9,435 nucleotides of DNA, taken from Acidobacteriaceae bacterium (lineage in GTDB: Bacteria; Acidobacteriota; Terriglobia; Bryobacterales; Bryobacteraceae). The stretch's first letter is position 1. Every line of letters starts with the position of its first letter. The DNA lies in assembly GCA_019246575.1 (NCBI GenBank), contig JAFAQG010000308.1, positions 1 to 9,435 on the forward strand. Reading direction: 5' to 3'. The translations under genes and the position numbers were made by a program. Shown one piece after another: positions 1 through 7,583 of this stretch. The notes under the pieces are model-generated. The model did not search any database. It saw only the letters and a list, made by a program, of their open reading frames with translations, and was not told the origin of the DNA.

Positions 1-392
1 GTCCGGAGGTTCACGCGATCCGACAGTCCATAACCTGCAATTCTGATTCGGCCTGCTTCGATGGAGCTGGGATCGGTATCGAAAGCCTCGACCTGTGCCG
101 CGGGGAAGGCCAACGCGAGAGCAACGGACAGGGCGCTCGTGCCGCAACCCACGTCTAAGATGCGCCGTGGGGACATATCCGCGATGTATCTGCAGATGTT
201 GCGCGAATGGCACTCGGCGCGTTCGATTTCATTGCGCACGAGGCGGCTGTCCCTATCGTTGGCCTGGGCATAGCCTATGGATTCCGGCGCGTCGTGGATG
301 TCCTGACTGCCGGCGCCGGCGGTTATCAATGCAATAAATTGCGATAAGAACGGTTCTTGGAACGTAGTTTCTAAGCGGCCAAGCTGCGGCAT
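1..392 (-). CDS. Class I SAM-dependent methyltransferase (3' end cut by window edge)
   Basis: The first 130 residues are visible; the gene runs off the left edge. Residues 78-85 read ILDVGCGT, the glycine-rich motif I that binds S-adenosylmethionine. About 20 residues later VEAFDTDP (101-108) supplies the acidic residue expected to contact the ribose of SAM. An N-terminal helical stretch (residues 1-75, including RNEIERAECHSRNICRYIADM) precedes the Rossmann fold, as is common in Methyltransf_11/25-type enzymes. The ATG at 392-390 was chosen because AGGAG lies 11 nt upstream (408-404) inside the preceding glycosyltransferase gene, whose stop at 373-371 it overlaps by 22 bp. The overlap implies translational coupling. 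As last visible gene of a surface-glycan operon it probably methylates a sugar or glycolipid, but the substrate cannot be read from the sequence, and a role outside the glycan pathway is possible. Confidence 0.8.
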   Translation of the reverse strand, partial: MPQLGRLETTFQEPFLSQFIALITAGAGSQDIHDAPESIGYAQANDRDSRLVRNEIERAECHSRNICRYIADMSPRRILDVGCGTSALSVALALAFPAAQVEAFDTDPSSIEAGRIRIAGYGLSDRVNLR

Positions 393-1483
393 CTTGCGTC
401 TGACTCCTGGTAGATTGAGCGGTATTTGTTTGCCATAGCCGCGAGTGAAAACTGCTGTTCGACACGCGCGACGGCATTTTTGGCCAAAGACTCGCGGACG
501 GCGGAATCTGCCATGAGGCGGCCCAGCGCGTTGGTTAAAGCTGGAACATCGTTGGGCGGAATCAACATGCCCGAAACGCCATCGACAACGACTTCGGGAA
601 CCCCGCCCACAGCGGTCGCAATGACGGGAAGGCGGGCGGACATCCCCTCGAGCAGTGCAAGCGGAATTCCCTCTGTCAAGGACGGCAGGACGAAGATGTC
701 CATCATCTGAAGCGCGCTGAAGACGTCCGAACTCCGGCCGAGGAATTTCACCGAAGCGGCAACACACAATTCGCGCGCGAGGGCTTCGAGAGAGCTGCGT
801 TCGGGGCCGTCGCCTACGATATGAAGAGCTGCAGCCGGATACCGACTGTGCAGTGCAGCGAAAGCGCGGATGAGCCGGTCGATGCCCTTTTCCGGCGACA
901 GGCGACCAACGGACCCGATTACCAGTCGCGCAGATTTCCGCGTCGTAATATCTCGCATATTCCTGCGGGGCTGAATGCCATTCAATATGGTGTGCGTGCG
1001 CTTTCGTGACGCTCCGCTGCGTAGCATTCCCTGGCGTGTCTGCTCGGATACAGCAATGAGATGTGTGAAGCTGCGACTCGCAAGCTGGAATTTCCAGCGG
1101 TCGGCGCGCGAGCACGAATCGAGAAACGCGCTGTGTTGCGTGTGCACCCGTACGGGAACGCCAGCCAGCCTGGCAGCAAGCGCGCCATAAAGCATGGGAT
1201 CGAGAGCATGGGTATGAACAGCCGCGACGTGCTCGCCGCGCAACAGGCGTGCCAGCCGAAATACCAATTGGAAATCGAAGCCCGGCCCGCGGCGTTCTAT
1301 GAAAACTTTCGCGCCATTCCGCTCGATTTCGGGAGCGAGCGTACCGAGCTCATCGAGGCAACACACGAGTTGATCGAAATCCCTCATTGCCTGACAGCCG
1401 CTTAGATTCGCGAGAAGACGCTCCAGCCCCCCCACATTGAGCGCAAGAACGATATGCATGACCTTGGGACGTGGCGCGCTCAT
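371..1483 (-). CDS. Glycosyltransferase family 4 (GT-B fold)
   Basis: A 370-residue protein that likely transfers a nucleotide-activated sugar to a growing lipid-linked glycan on the cytoplasmic face of the inner membrane. The N-terminal half opens with VMHIVLALNVGGLERLL (about residues 8-24), the typical GT4 acceptor-domain loop, and contains LIAVSE (about 142-147). The C-terminal half holds GRLSPEKGIDRL (193-204), HIVGDGPE (about 221-228) and the EX7E signature in TEGIPLALLEG with glutamates at 271 and 279, followed by PVIATAVGGVPEVV. Length is normal for the family. An in-frame ATG exists 63 nt further upstream (1546), but that stretch overlaps the ligase gene and has no family character. 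The ATG at 1483-1481, 2 nt after the ligase stop, fits the start of the fold. The Shine-Dalgarno is weak, suggesting reinitiation from the upstream gene. Sugar specificity is unknown. Confidence 0.93.
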   Translation of the reverse strand: MSAPRPKVMHIVLALNVGGLERLLANLSGCQAMRDFDQLVCCLDELGTLAPEIERNGAKVFIERRGPGFDFQLVFRLARLLRGEHVAAVHTHALDPMLYGALAARLAGVPVRVHTQHSAFLDSCSRADRWKFQLASRSFTHLIAVSEQTRQGMLRSGASRKRTHTILNGIQPRRNMRDITTRKSARLVIGSVGRLSPEKGIDRLIRAFAALHSRYPAAALHIVGDGPERSSLEALARELCVAASVKFLGRSSDVFSALQMMDIFVLPSLTEGIPLALLEGMSARLPVIATAVGGVPEVVVDGVSGMLIPPNDVPALTNALGRLMADSAVRESLAKNAVARVEQQFSLAAMANKYRSIYQESDARCRSLAA

Positions 1484-1485
1484 GG

Positions 1486-2748
1486 TTAATGAGACATTCC
1501 GATGGTTATGCCGCAGATTGCAATGACGCCGCCAAAGACACAGCACAGAACATTTCTGACATCGCGCCGCCCAAAGTTGATTTCGAGCGGCAAGCCGGTT
1601 TCGCGGCGCGTAACAATGAACATGGCGCCGGCGAGGCCGAGCATGAGATACAGCAGATCGAAATCCGTCGAAATAAACATGGATGCGGAAAGATAGCCGG
1701 TCAAACTGGCGAACACCGCGTCGTTCATGCGGAGGATGCGCTTATCCGCGATGTAAGGCGAGGCCGCGCGGACGGTTCGCAGCGACTTGTAAGCGAGATA
1801 GATCAGACCAATCCACGCAAACAGGCCCAGCGTTCCGGTCTCGCCCATGTTCTGCACGAACGCGTTATGTGCGATTAGCATGTTCGTGTAATTCATAAAT
1901 TGCCCCTTGCCGATTCCGAAGACGGGGTTCGACTTGTACATCTCGATACCTTCGGCCCACATGTCGATGCGGCCGGATGTCGAGCTGCTGTCACGCTCGT
2001 CATTGCGCGAGAGCCGGGAAGGCGCAATCACAGCACAGCCTGCGAGCAGAATCACGCCGACAATGAGGCCGCGCTTGCCGACGCGACGGGAGAAGTAGAT
2101 CAGCGTCGTCACAGCGAGTGCGACCCAGCCTCCGCGCGATGCGGCTAATACCAGGCCCGTGAGCATGAGCCCGAGCGATCCCAATGCAATTGCTTTCAAT
2201 ATCCAATTCCACTTGCCGAGGATAATTTCGAAGGCGAACGGCACCGCGGTAACGAAGACCAGGGACAGAACGTTCGCGCCGTCCCATAAGCCGATCCAGC
2301 AGATGCGGTTGTCCCAGTAGAGCGGCTGCCCGGCCCAGCCGAACCCATGCGCTTTCTGATAAATGCCTTGGTACCCCAGAGCGCCGCCCAGAATCACCAT
2401 CAGCAGCGTGAGCGAGCGAATGTTGCCGATGCTGCGGAGAGCGAGCCAGAACGTTAGCGCAATGATGCACTTCTTGATGTATTCGAACGTGATAGTGCCG
2501 GCTGCGTCGAAATTCCCTTTGCTGACGTTCGAAAGTAGGATTGCGACAAGCCAAAGGAGCACGAACTGAACCATGCGCGAGATGGGAGGCGCTTCGCCGG
2601 TTGCGCGACCCTTTAAGGCCTGCACCAGGGCTATGACTCCCGTGAGTCCTAAGACAGTAAATTCCAACGGCCAATGCAGGACCGATGGCACCCAGTCGGC
2701 CGGCCGGATGAGCAGTAAAAAGCAGTAAATCAGCAAACCGAGCTGCAT
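1486..2748 (-). CDS. O-antigen polymerase/ligase family membrane protein (Wzy/WaaL-like)
   Basis: A 420-residue polytopic membrane protein with roughly ten hydrophobic segments. The Wzy_C (O-antigen ligase) domain is marked by LAASRGGWVALA (201-212), then a periplasmic stretch with SGRIDMWAEGIEMYKSNPVFGIG (split at SGR 258-260 and the NPVFGIG turn 274-280), and AHNAFVQNMGETG (293-305) with the conserved histidine at 294. Members join undecaprenyl-linked glycan units to each other (polymerase) or to lipid A core or protein (ligase) on the periplasmic side. The N-terminus MQLGLLIYCFLLLIRPADW resembles the exosortase-A-associated O-glycosylation ligase subgroup as I recall it, but no exosortase is visible. 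An open frame extends 147 codons upstream, but it is low-complexity Arg/Cys-rich shadow of the flippase. The ATG at 2748 shares one base with the flippase stop (TGATG), with GGAG 12 nt upstream. Confidence 0.9.
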   Translation of the reverse strand: MQLGLLIYCFLLLIRPADWVPSVLHWPLEFTVLGLTGVIALVQALKGRATGEAPPISRMVQFVLLWLVAILLSNVSKGNFDAAGTITFEYIKKCIIALTFWLALRSIGNIRSLTLLMVILGGALGYQGIYQKAHGFGWAGQPLYWDNRICWIGLWDGANVLSLVFVTAVPFAFEIILGKWNWILKAIALGSLGLMLTGLVLAASRGGWVALAVTTLIYFSRRVGKRGLIVGVILLAGCAVIAPSRLSRNDERDSSSTSGRIDMWAEGIEMYKSNPVFGIGKGQFMNYTNMLIAHNAFVQNMGETGTLGLFAWIGLIYLAYKSLRTVRAASPYIADKRILRMNDAVFASLTGYLSASMFISTDFDLLYLMLGLAGAMFIVTRRETGLPLEINFGRRDVRNVLCCVFGGVIAICGITIGMSH

Positions 2749-4226
2749 CACGATGCAATACTCCGGGCTTGCTCTCTGATGGCAAACGGCCGCAAGAACG
2801 CGAGCATGCTGCGCAATTCCTGGGCCTCGAACGCGCCGACTATTACAACGACAACCGGATACAGCGCAACGAAAAGCAGTTTCAACACGATGGCGTGCCA
2901 GATCTGGTCGATTTGGATGTGCGACGAAATCGCCGCGAGCGCACAGACCACGGCAAAAATACGGCCGATTTTTCCGAGCTGATACGGAACCCGGAAGAGC
3001 TTTTGCGCCGTTCTGTACGTGTGCGTAATCGTATACGCGAACGCGATGACGCTTGCCATCACAGCGCCCAGCACTCCGAATCGCGGGATGAAGAGAATCA
3101 GACCGGCAAGATTGATGAAGCCGGCAACGATCGAAATATGGAAGAGTTGTTTCGTGCTTTTCTGAACGTAAATTCCCGTCTGGAAACAATAATTCAATCC
3201 GCCCAGAGCGCCGGGAATGATCAGCAGCGGCACTACTTTGTAAGCCGACCAGTATTCTTTTGACGCAAGCAGCTGCACTGCTTCACGGCAGAAAGCGGCA
3301 ATCAAAACCATGAGAAAGCCGGCCGCCAACATGTAATACCGCGCGATGCGGGCGTAGGTTGTGCGCGCATCCGCCTCCTGCATAATCGAAAAGCGGTACG
3401 GTCCGTAGCTGTTTGTGAACGGCGTTGTAGCGAAGACGGGAATCACGTTCGCGAAGCGCATGGAAAGCGCGTACATGCCGAGCGCCTGCAGGCTTACGAA
3501 CCCGTTCAGGAAGTAGCGGTCGAGGCTCTGAAAAATAGAGCCGCTCAAAGCCGAAAGCATCAGCGGATGGCTGTAGCGCGCAATCGGCAAAAGCAGCCGC
3601 GGCTGAAAGCGCAGGCCGCAGTCGCGGATCGTGAATATAGTCAAGACAATCCAAACACAGAAGGTCGCGGCCATGTTGGCGGATAAGATTCCGACGACGC
3701 CAAGATGCAGATGTACAACCGCGAAGATGCTCGCCCCGACCTGCGTGACGAGTTGAACAACGGCCATCGCGATGAACAAAAGCGACCGCTCTCGGGCGCG
3801 GATGTAGGAGAGGTTGATCTCGCGCGAGATCTCGAGCACGAGCGAGATACACGCCAGCCTGAATGCGAGCGCATATCCGGCGGTATGGAACACGATTTTC
3901 GAGATCCACGGCGCTGCCATGACACAGAGCAGCGCGCCGAAACCGGCGAACAGAAAACTGCCGATGAGAGCCGTACTGATGACTGCGTTTTTCTTTTCCG
4001 GCTCTTTGTATTCGAAATAGAACCGCATGGCAGCGTGCGCCACGCCCGACGACAGCACGGCCTGAATGATCAGAACCGTCGTGGTGATGAGTTCGAGCGT
4101 CCCGAAGGTGGCCGGCGAGAGCGTATGAACGTACATCGGCACGAGCAGGAACGAAGCCGCCCGATAGACAAAGTTGCCCGCAGTATAGATGGCGGTGTGG
4201 CGATAGAAACGCCTGAAATCGATCAT
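2748..4226 (-). CDS. Polysaccharide/oligosaccharide flippase (Wzx-like, MOP superfamily)
   Basis: A 492-residue protein built almost entirely of hydrophobic helices (about 12-14), the expected size and layout of Wzx-type lipid-linked oligosaccharide flippases, which move undecaprenyl-diphosphate glycans from the cytoplasmic to the periplasmic leaflet. The N-terminus (IYTAGNFVYRAASFLLVPMY, with THTLSPATFG-type loop as HTLSPATFGTLEL) is the characteristic first helix and loop. Mid-protein, SLDRYFLNGFVSLQALGMYA is the second-half repeat start, where DRYF plus a short linker and GxYA recurs in the family. The C-terminal tail is charged and cytoplasmic. The ATG overlaps the GT2 stop by 4 nt (ATGA), with AAGG 10 nt upstream. 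Its place between a glycosyltransferase and a Wzy/WaaL-like protein supports a Wzx/Wzy-type pathway. The exact substrate is not predictable. Confidence 0.92.
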   Translation of the reverse strand: MIDFRRFYRHTAIYTAGNFVYRAASFLLVPMYVHTLSPATFGTLELITTTVLIIQAVLSSGVAHAAMRFYFEYKEPEKKNAVISTALIGSFLFAGFGALLCVMAAPWISKIVFHTAGYALAFRLACISLVLEISREINLSYIRARERSLLFIAMAVVQLVTQVGASIFAVVHLHLGVVGILSANMAATFCVWIVLTIFTIRDCGLRFQPRLLLPIARYSHPLMLSALSGSIFQSLDRYFLNGFVSLQALGMYALSMRFANVIPVFATTPFTNSYGPYRFSIMQEADARTTYARIARYYMLAAGFLMVLIAAFCREAVQLLASKEYWSAYKVVPLLIIPGALGGLNYCFQTGIYVQKSTKQLFHISIVAGFINLAGLILFIPRFGVLGAVMASVIAFAYTITHTYRTAQKLFRVPYQLGKIGRIFAVVCALAAISSHIQIDQIWHAIVLKLLFVALYPVVVVIVGAFEAQELRSMLAFLRPFAIREQARSIAS

Positions 4227-5275
4227 GCCGTCACAGCCTTGAAGCTTCGATATGCAGTGCGTAATGAGTCGCGAAGAGCGGACGGCAAGTTTGCAACAAT
4301 GAGTTGCTTAAGGCCGCGCCCGCTGATGCGATAGCGCAAGCTGTTGATCAAATGCTCGCGGGCGCCGGTATAGTCGTCGCTCATCATCATCAGTTCCGCC
4401 ACCCAAAGATGCGCATCCGCAACCGACCGGCGTATCATTGCCGGCGGCAATGTAATTCGGCGCCTGTTCTTATCGATGAGTTCGCGCAGGCAAATCAAGT
4501 AATTGATCGCGCCTTCGAACTGATAGCGTCGCGCGGTGAGCTGGTCCGGCATGCCCGTCTGGTACAGCATGGATGGCACATCTATGTACGCGACCGGACC
4601 CTCTTTCGAGATGCGCGTGAAATAGTGGTAATCCTCGCAGAACCGCCAATCCGTTCTGAACTGCCCGACCGTGTTCGCGACCGACCGCCTCATCATCACC
4701 GTGGAGGTGTGAATGAGATTGCCCATCAGCATCTGCGAGAAGATGGAGCCCTTCCAAACGCGCCTGCGAGGGTGGAGAGCGGCCACTTCGGGCGCGATCT
4801 TATCGAGATCGATCGAGGTTTCAAATAGCGTCTCGTTCGTGAACCATTGATACGCCGAGTACATGGTCCGCAGATACCGCTCCTCGACCATACGGCCGAG
4901 CGGATCGACCGCGGACATATCCGTGTAGGTGAGGACAATGTCTCGAAACGCCTCGAAGACCGCGACCTGCAGCTGCAGCTTCCAGGGGTGCCAGACATCG
5001 TCGGAATCGAGCAGCGCAATGTAGTCGCCCGTTGCGAGCTCAAGTCCGCGATTCCGCGCCGAAGACACTCCGCGATTGTTCTGATAGACGTACCGTATGC
5101 GCCGATCTCCGAGATAGGGCTCAACCACTTGCCTGGTTCGATCCACCGATCCGTCGTCGACGACAACCGCCTCCCAATTTTGGTAGCTCTGCGCAACGAG
5201 AGCATCGAGCGTGTTGCCTATCGAATGAGCGCGGTTGTAGCTCGGGATTACGACTGTGACGAGAGGCTGTCTCAT
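4223..5275 (-). CDS. Glycosyltransferase family 2 (GT-A fold)
   Basis: A 350-residue inverting glycosyltransferase. The N-terminal 110 residues are a textbook GT2 nucleotide-sugar domain: VTVVIPSYNRAHSI (6-19), VVVDDGS (37-43), NRGVSSARNRGLELA (67-81), and LLDSDD (88-93), which supplies the DXD metal-binding acids. CEDYHYFTRI (213-222) carries the ED pair usually serving as catalytic base. The last 110 or so residues, rich in helix (WVAELMMMSDDYTGAREHL), lie beyond the catalytic core and may fold as a small helical hairpin repeat. No transmembrane helix is evident, so it likely works at the cytoplasmic membrane surface. The ATG overlaps the stop of the acyltransferase gene by 4 nt (ATGA) and has only a weak G-rich ribosome binding site, so translation is probably coupled. 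The sugar donor is not identifiable. Confidence 0.93.
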   Translation of the reverse strand: MRQPLVTVVIPSYNRAHSIGNTLDALVAQSYQNWEAVVVDDGSVDRTRQVVEPYLGDRRIRYVYQNNRGVSSARNRGLELATGDYIALLDSDDVWHPWKLQLQVAVFEAFRDIVLTYTDMSAVDPLGRMVEERYLRTMYSAYQWFTNETLFETSIDLDKIAPEVAALHPRRRVWKGSIFSQMLMGNLIHTSTVMMRRSVANTVGQFRTDWRFCEDYHYFTRISKEGPVAYIDVPSMLYQTGMPDQLTARRYQFEGAINYLICLRELIDKNRRRITLPPAMIRRSVADAHLWVAELMMMSDDYTGAREHLINSLRYRISGRGLKQLIVANLPSALRDSLRTAYRSFKAVTA

Positions 5276-6441
5276 GCGCCCCCGACCAGCTCGTCCTTTT
5301 TGGCCTCGTAACGGTCCTTCAGCATGGTCAACCCGCTGAGGAGCTTGTGCTTCCAGGTTGGCCGCTCGATCGCGATCCAGTCGAGCTCACGTGCTGCCGT
5401 CGAGAGCGAGCGCTTATATTCGGTATCGCCTTCCATGAGGTCGAATTCATCGAATCCACGCTTCAGGTACTCGCCGGTCGCAAGGAACAAACTCACCAGA
5501 CCGGGGCGGAGACGCTTATTTTCCGAATAACTGAATCCACACTGGTAGAACGAAATCGTCGAGCCGAGCACGAAGTTATACAAGAAGCCGACCGGTGTTT
5601 GACCCGCTGAAATTTCGACCAGCTCGACTGCGCGCTTCGAAAACGTGCGTGCGATCAGCGACCGATGAAACGCCATGAATTTCCCCGATGCGAACGCGCC
5701 CGGCATGTCCCGCGCTTCCCACCGGCTTTGGTGCAGCTCCGCCAGCTTCGTCAAGAGCGTCTGTGCATCGCACTCGTCGGAGGCAAACCGGATACGAAGC
5801 GGCCCCATCTGTTCGTACAGCTTCAAACTTTGGCGGATGTTGTATCGCGTCTTCGATGAAAGCGCGGTTTCGTAAGCGGTGCCGGAATTTCGCAGCGCAG
5901 CGAGATCGACATAGAAATTCGTCCGGGGGGCATGGGTTGCTTTCATTCCCGCAAATGCGCCCGCGACCGACTGGATGACCGGAGTCGCTAAGCATCCGTT
6001 CAGAAGCAGCTCGTCCCAGGACTCGCCGGATAAGTGGCGGACAAATGCAGCGGCTGCATCCTCCTCGCGCCCGGCTGCGCACAGCAGAGTATTGCGTTCG
6101 AGAAACGTCTCGTCCGGCTCATCTTCGCCCGCGGTGTTCAGATACACACGGCGCACCGATACAGGACCGCGGCGCTCGCTGCGACGGACTAGAATGCAGG
6201 CTGCGAAATCGCCCGTGAAATCGCCGAAAAATACGATCTCGGGCTCGAGCTGCGAGCCAAACGTGTCGATCCAGGCCGTGACCCAATCTGTCGTTACAAA
6301 AAAGGACAAAATGTTGGATTTTTCGACCAGGGCTTGCCAGCGCGGCGCGACTTGCGTCCACTCGGACCACGGAAATACGTGTGTGGCACTTGTGGCCAGT
6401 ACGCGCGAGGATAGTGTGGGAGCTGAGTTGATCTCTAACAT
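5272..6441 (-). CDS. GNAT-fold N-acyltransferase, BioF2-like / CelD family (Acetyltransf_6)
   Basis: A 389-residue cytoplasmic protein with the double-GNAT (FemAB-like) layout of the BioF2-like acetyltransferases often found in cellulose and exopolysaccharide clusters. Recognisable blocks are WSEWTQVAPRWQALVEKSN (25-43) and FFVTTDWVTAWIDTF (47-61), the usual opening. LSSKTRYNIRQSLKLYEQMG (194-213) is the basic helix, and ELHQSRWEARDMPGAF (235-250) follows it. VGFLYNFVLGSTISFYQCGF (284-303) leads to the closing FDLMEGDTEYKRSL (333-346), which matches the family's F-D-x-x-x-G-D-x-x-Y-K ending. The family is thought to acylate amino groups of sugars or lipid-linked intermediates, but few members are characterised. 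The ATG at 6441 lies 9 nt after the deacetylase stop, with no good Shine-Dalgarno. The substrate is inferred only from the glycan neighbourhood; an aminoacyl transfer like FemX is an alternative. Confidence 0.85.
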   Translation of the reverse strand: MLEINSAPTLSSRVLATSATHVFPWSEWTQVAPRWQALVEKSNILSFFVTTDWVTAWIDTFGSQLEPEIVFFGDFTGDFAACILVRRSERRGPVSVRRVYLNTAGEDEPDETFLERNTLLCAAGREEDAAAAFVRHLSGESWDELLLNGCLATPVIQSVAGAFAGMKATHAPRTNFYVDLAALRNSGTAYETALSSKTRYNIRQSLKLYEQMGPLRIRFASDECDAQTLLTKLAELHQSRWEARDMPGAFASGKFMAFHRSLIARTFSKRAVELVEISAGQTPVGFLYNFVLGSTISFYQCGFSYSENKRLRPGLVSLFLATGEYLKRGFDEFDLMEGDTEYKRSLSTAARELDWIAIERPTWKHKLLSGLTMLKDRYEAKKDELVGGA

Positions 6442-6450
6442 CTCGTTTTT

Positions 6451-7470
6451 CTAGCGAAAAGTGCGACCTACGGCTGCGGCGAGCTGTGTTTTCAGCACGA
6501 ACATGGAATGGCCCTCGTCCAGATCGCCGTCGATGCGGCAGATATTGAACGGGTTCGTCTTGCGCGCCAGATTGACGCCGCCGTAAAAAGAGAATGCAGC
6601 TCGGTAACCACTCTCTTCGAGGCATGCCGGCGTAAATTTGGAAAAGCTGGTACGTGAGCCAACCGGCATGGCCAACGTATCTACTCGAACACCGAGCCGC
6701 GCCTCGAGAATGTTTCGGGACCGGCGGAAATCTTCGAGTTGCTGTGCCCAGCTCATTCGCGACAGCAGCTCGTGGCTGTGCGTGTGCGAGCCGATCGCCA
6801 TGCCGCCGGCGACCATCTCCGCTGCTTCGCGCCAATTCATGAATAAGCGCTCTGGTGTGACAGCCGGGGCTTCGACGCCGGTTGCCTGTTCGAGCGCCGA
6901 CAGGAACCGCTGCGGGTCCGTTGCCGGATGCTTATAAAGCGAATGCATCCGCTTCAGAGCACCGTGCCTGGTGCTGTCGAGAGGAAACTCGAAGCGCTTC
7001 GGATACATGAGCCTTAAACTTTTTCGATCAGTCGCAAAGATCTGATGCGCGATTGCGTCCCACCACGGAACACGATGCGTACCGATGAACGATGTCGGCA
7101 AAAAGAACGAGCCTTGCACGCCGTGGCTGCGTAGAATAGGGAAGACAGTATCGTAGGCATCCACATAACCGTCATCGAACGTCAATAACGCAGCGGCCCC
7201 GCGCCAGGATGTCTCCCCTCGCGCGAAGGCAATCGCCTCAGCCATTGTGACGATGCCGAAATGCTTTTTCAGAAACGTAACCTGGTCGTCAAACTCTGCC
7301 GGTGTGGCAGAAAATACGTTGGTGTCGAACGGCGATGTGCCCGCGATCCCAATACGGTGATAATTGATGACAATCAGGCAATTACGCCGGGGTAGAGCGT
7401 TGAATGAATTTCTCTCGCCCACTTTTGCGGCCCACGCTGCCAGCATGCGCCGCGCTCCTGTGTTAGCCAC
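6451..7470 (-). CDS. Polysaccharide deacetylase (NodB homology domain, carbohydrate esterase 4)
   Basis: A 339-residue enzyme expected to remove N- or O-acetyl groups from a glycan using a divalent metal. After an N-terminal INYHRI (35-40), typical of glycan-cluster deacetylases, motif 1 is TFDDGY (97-102) with the catalytic and metal-binding aspartates at 99 and 100. Motif 2 is SHTHSH (228-233) with metal histidines 229 and 233. Motif 3 is reduced to LAMPVGSRTSFS (267-278) instead of the usual P-[YFW]-G. Residues 131-210 form an insertion including VPWWDAIAHQIF that I associate with this subfamily. No signal peptide or transmembrane helix is clear, so it may act in the cytoplasm. It is the promoter-proximal gene of the operon. 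The GTG at 7470 has AGAGGA 8 nt upstream; an ATG at 7446 has AGGAG 8 nt upstream and would give 331 residues, so the start is unsettled. Confidence 0.9.
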   Translation of the reverse strand: MANTGARRMLAAWAAKVGERNSFNALPRRNCLIVINYHRIGIAGTSPFDTNVFSATPAEFDDQVTFLKKHFGIVTMAEAIAFARGETSWRGAAALLTFDDGYVDAYDTVFPILRSHGVQGSFFLPTSFIGTHRVPWWDAIAHQIFATDRKSLRLMYPKRFEFPLDSTRHGALKRMHSLYKHPATDPQRFLSALEQATGVEAPAVTPERLFMNWREAAEMVAGGMAIGSHTHSHELLSRMSWAQQLEDFRRSRNILEARLGVRVDTLAMPVGSRTSFSKFTPACLEESGYRAAFSFYGGVNLARKTNPFNICRIDGDLDEGHSMFVLKTQLAAAVGRTFR

Positions 7471-7510
7471 GAGCGTTATCCTCTGCTGCGGAGTCCAGGA
7501 GTAAACGCTC
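7471..7510 (-). promoter_or_regulatory. Inverted repeat able to sequester the deacetylase ribosome binding site
   Basis: GAGCGTT (7471-7477) and AACGCTC (7504-7510) are perfect 7-bp complements, with a nested TCCT (7479-7482) / AGGA (7497-7500). In the operon mRNA this forms a hairpin ending at the base before the GTG start, and the AGAGGA Shine-Dalgarno (7484-7479) lies in its 3' arm. It could lower translation from GTG 7470 or serve as a binding site for a regulator of the divergent genes. Seen in sequence; function inferred. Confidence 0.4.
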
Positions 7511-7552
7511 CGTTTTCGCGGACGTCATGTTAGCGGGCCAGAATGTGCCGAT

Positions 7553-7583
7553 GTTACAGATTTCCCTTATGACCATTCGTCAA
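7553..7583 (-). promoter_or_regulatory. Weak candidate promoter for the glycan operon
   Basis: On the minus strand TTGACG (7583-7578) matches the sigma-70 -35 box at five of six positions. The best -10 is TGTAAC (7558-7553), four of six matches, after a 19-nt spacer. It would place the transcript start near 7546 and give a leader of roughly 75 nt containing the inverted repeat at 7471-7510. It overlaps the first codons of the divergent gene. The spacer is long and the -10 poor, so this is only a suggestion. Confidence 0.22.

Noticed and set aside
2000..2785. 261-codon minus-strand frame overlapping the ligase gene
   Set aside because: Same strand but different frame from the ligase; Arg/His/Ala-rich with no domain, while the ligase frame has clear Wzy_C motifs.
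2749..3189. 147-codon upstream extension of the ligase reading frame
   Set aside because: It lies wholly inside the flippase gene in another frame, is rich in Arg/Cys/His with no membrane segments, and the family-like N-terminus starts at ATG 2748.
3705..4334. 209-codon plus-strand frame across the flippase and GT2 genes
   Set aside because: Composition dominated by Arg/Asp/Glu/His, typical of the complement of GC-rich coding DNA, and it spans two real genes on the other strand.
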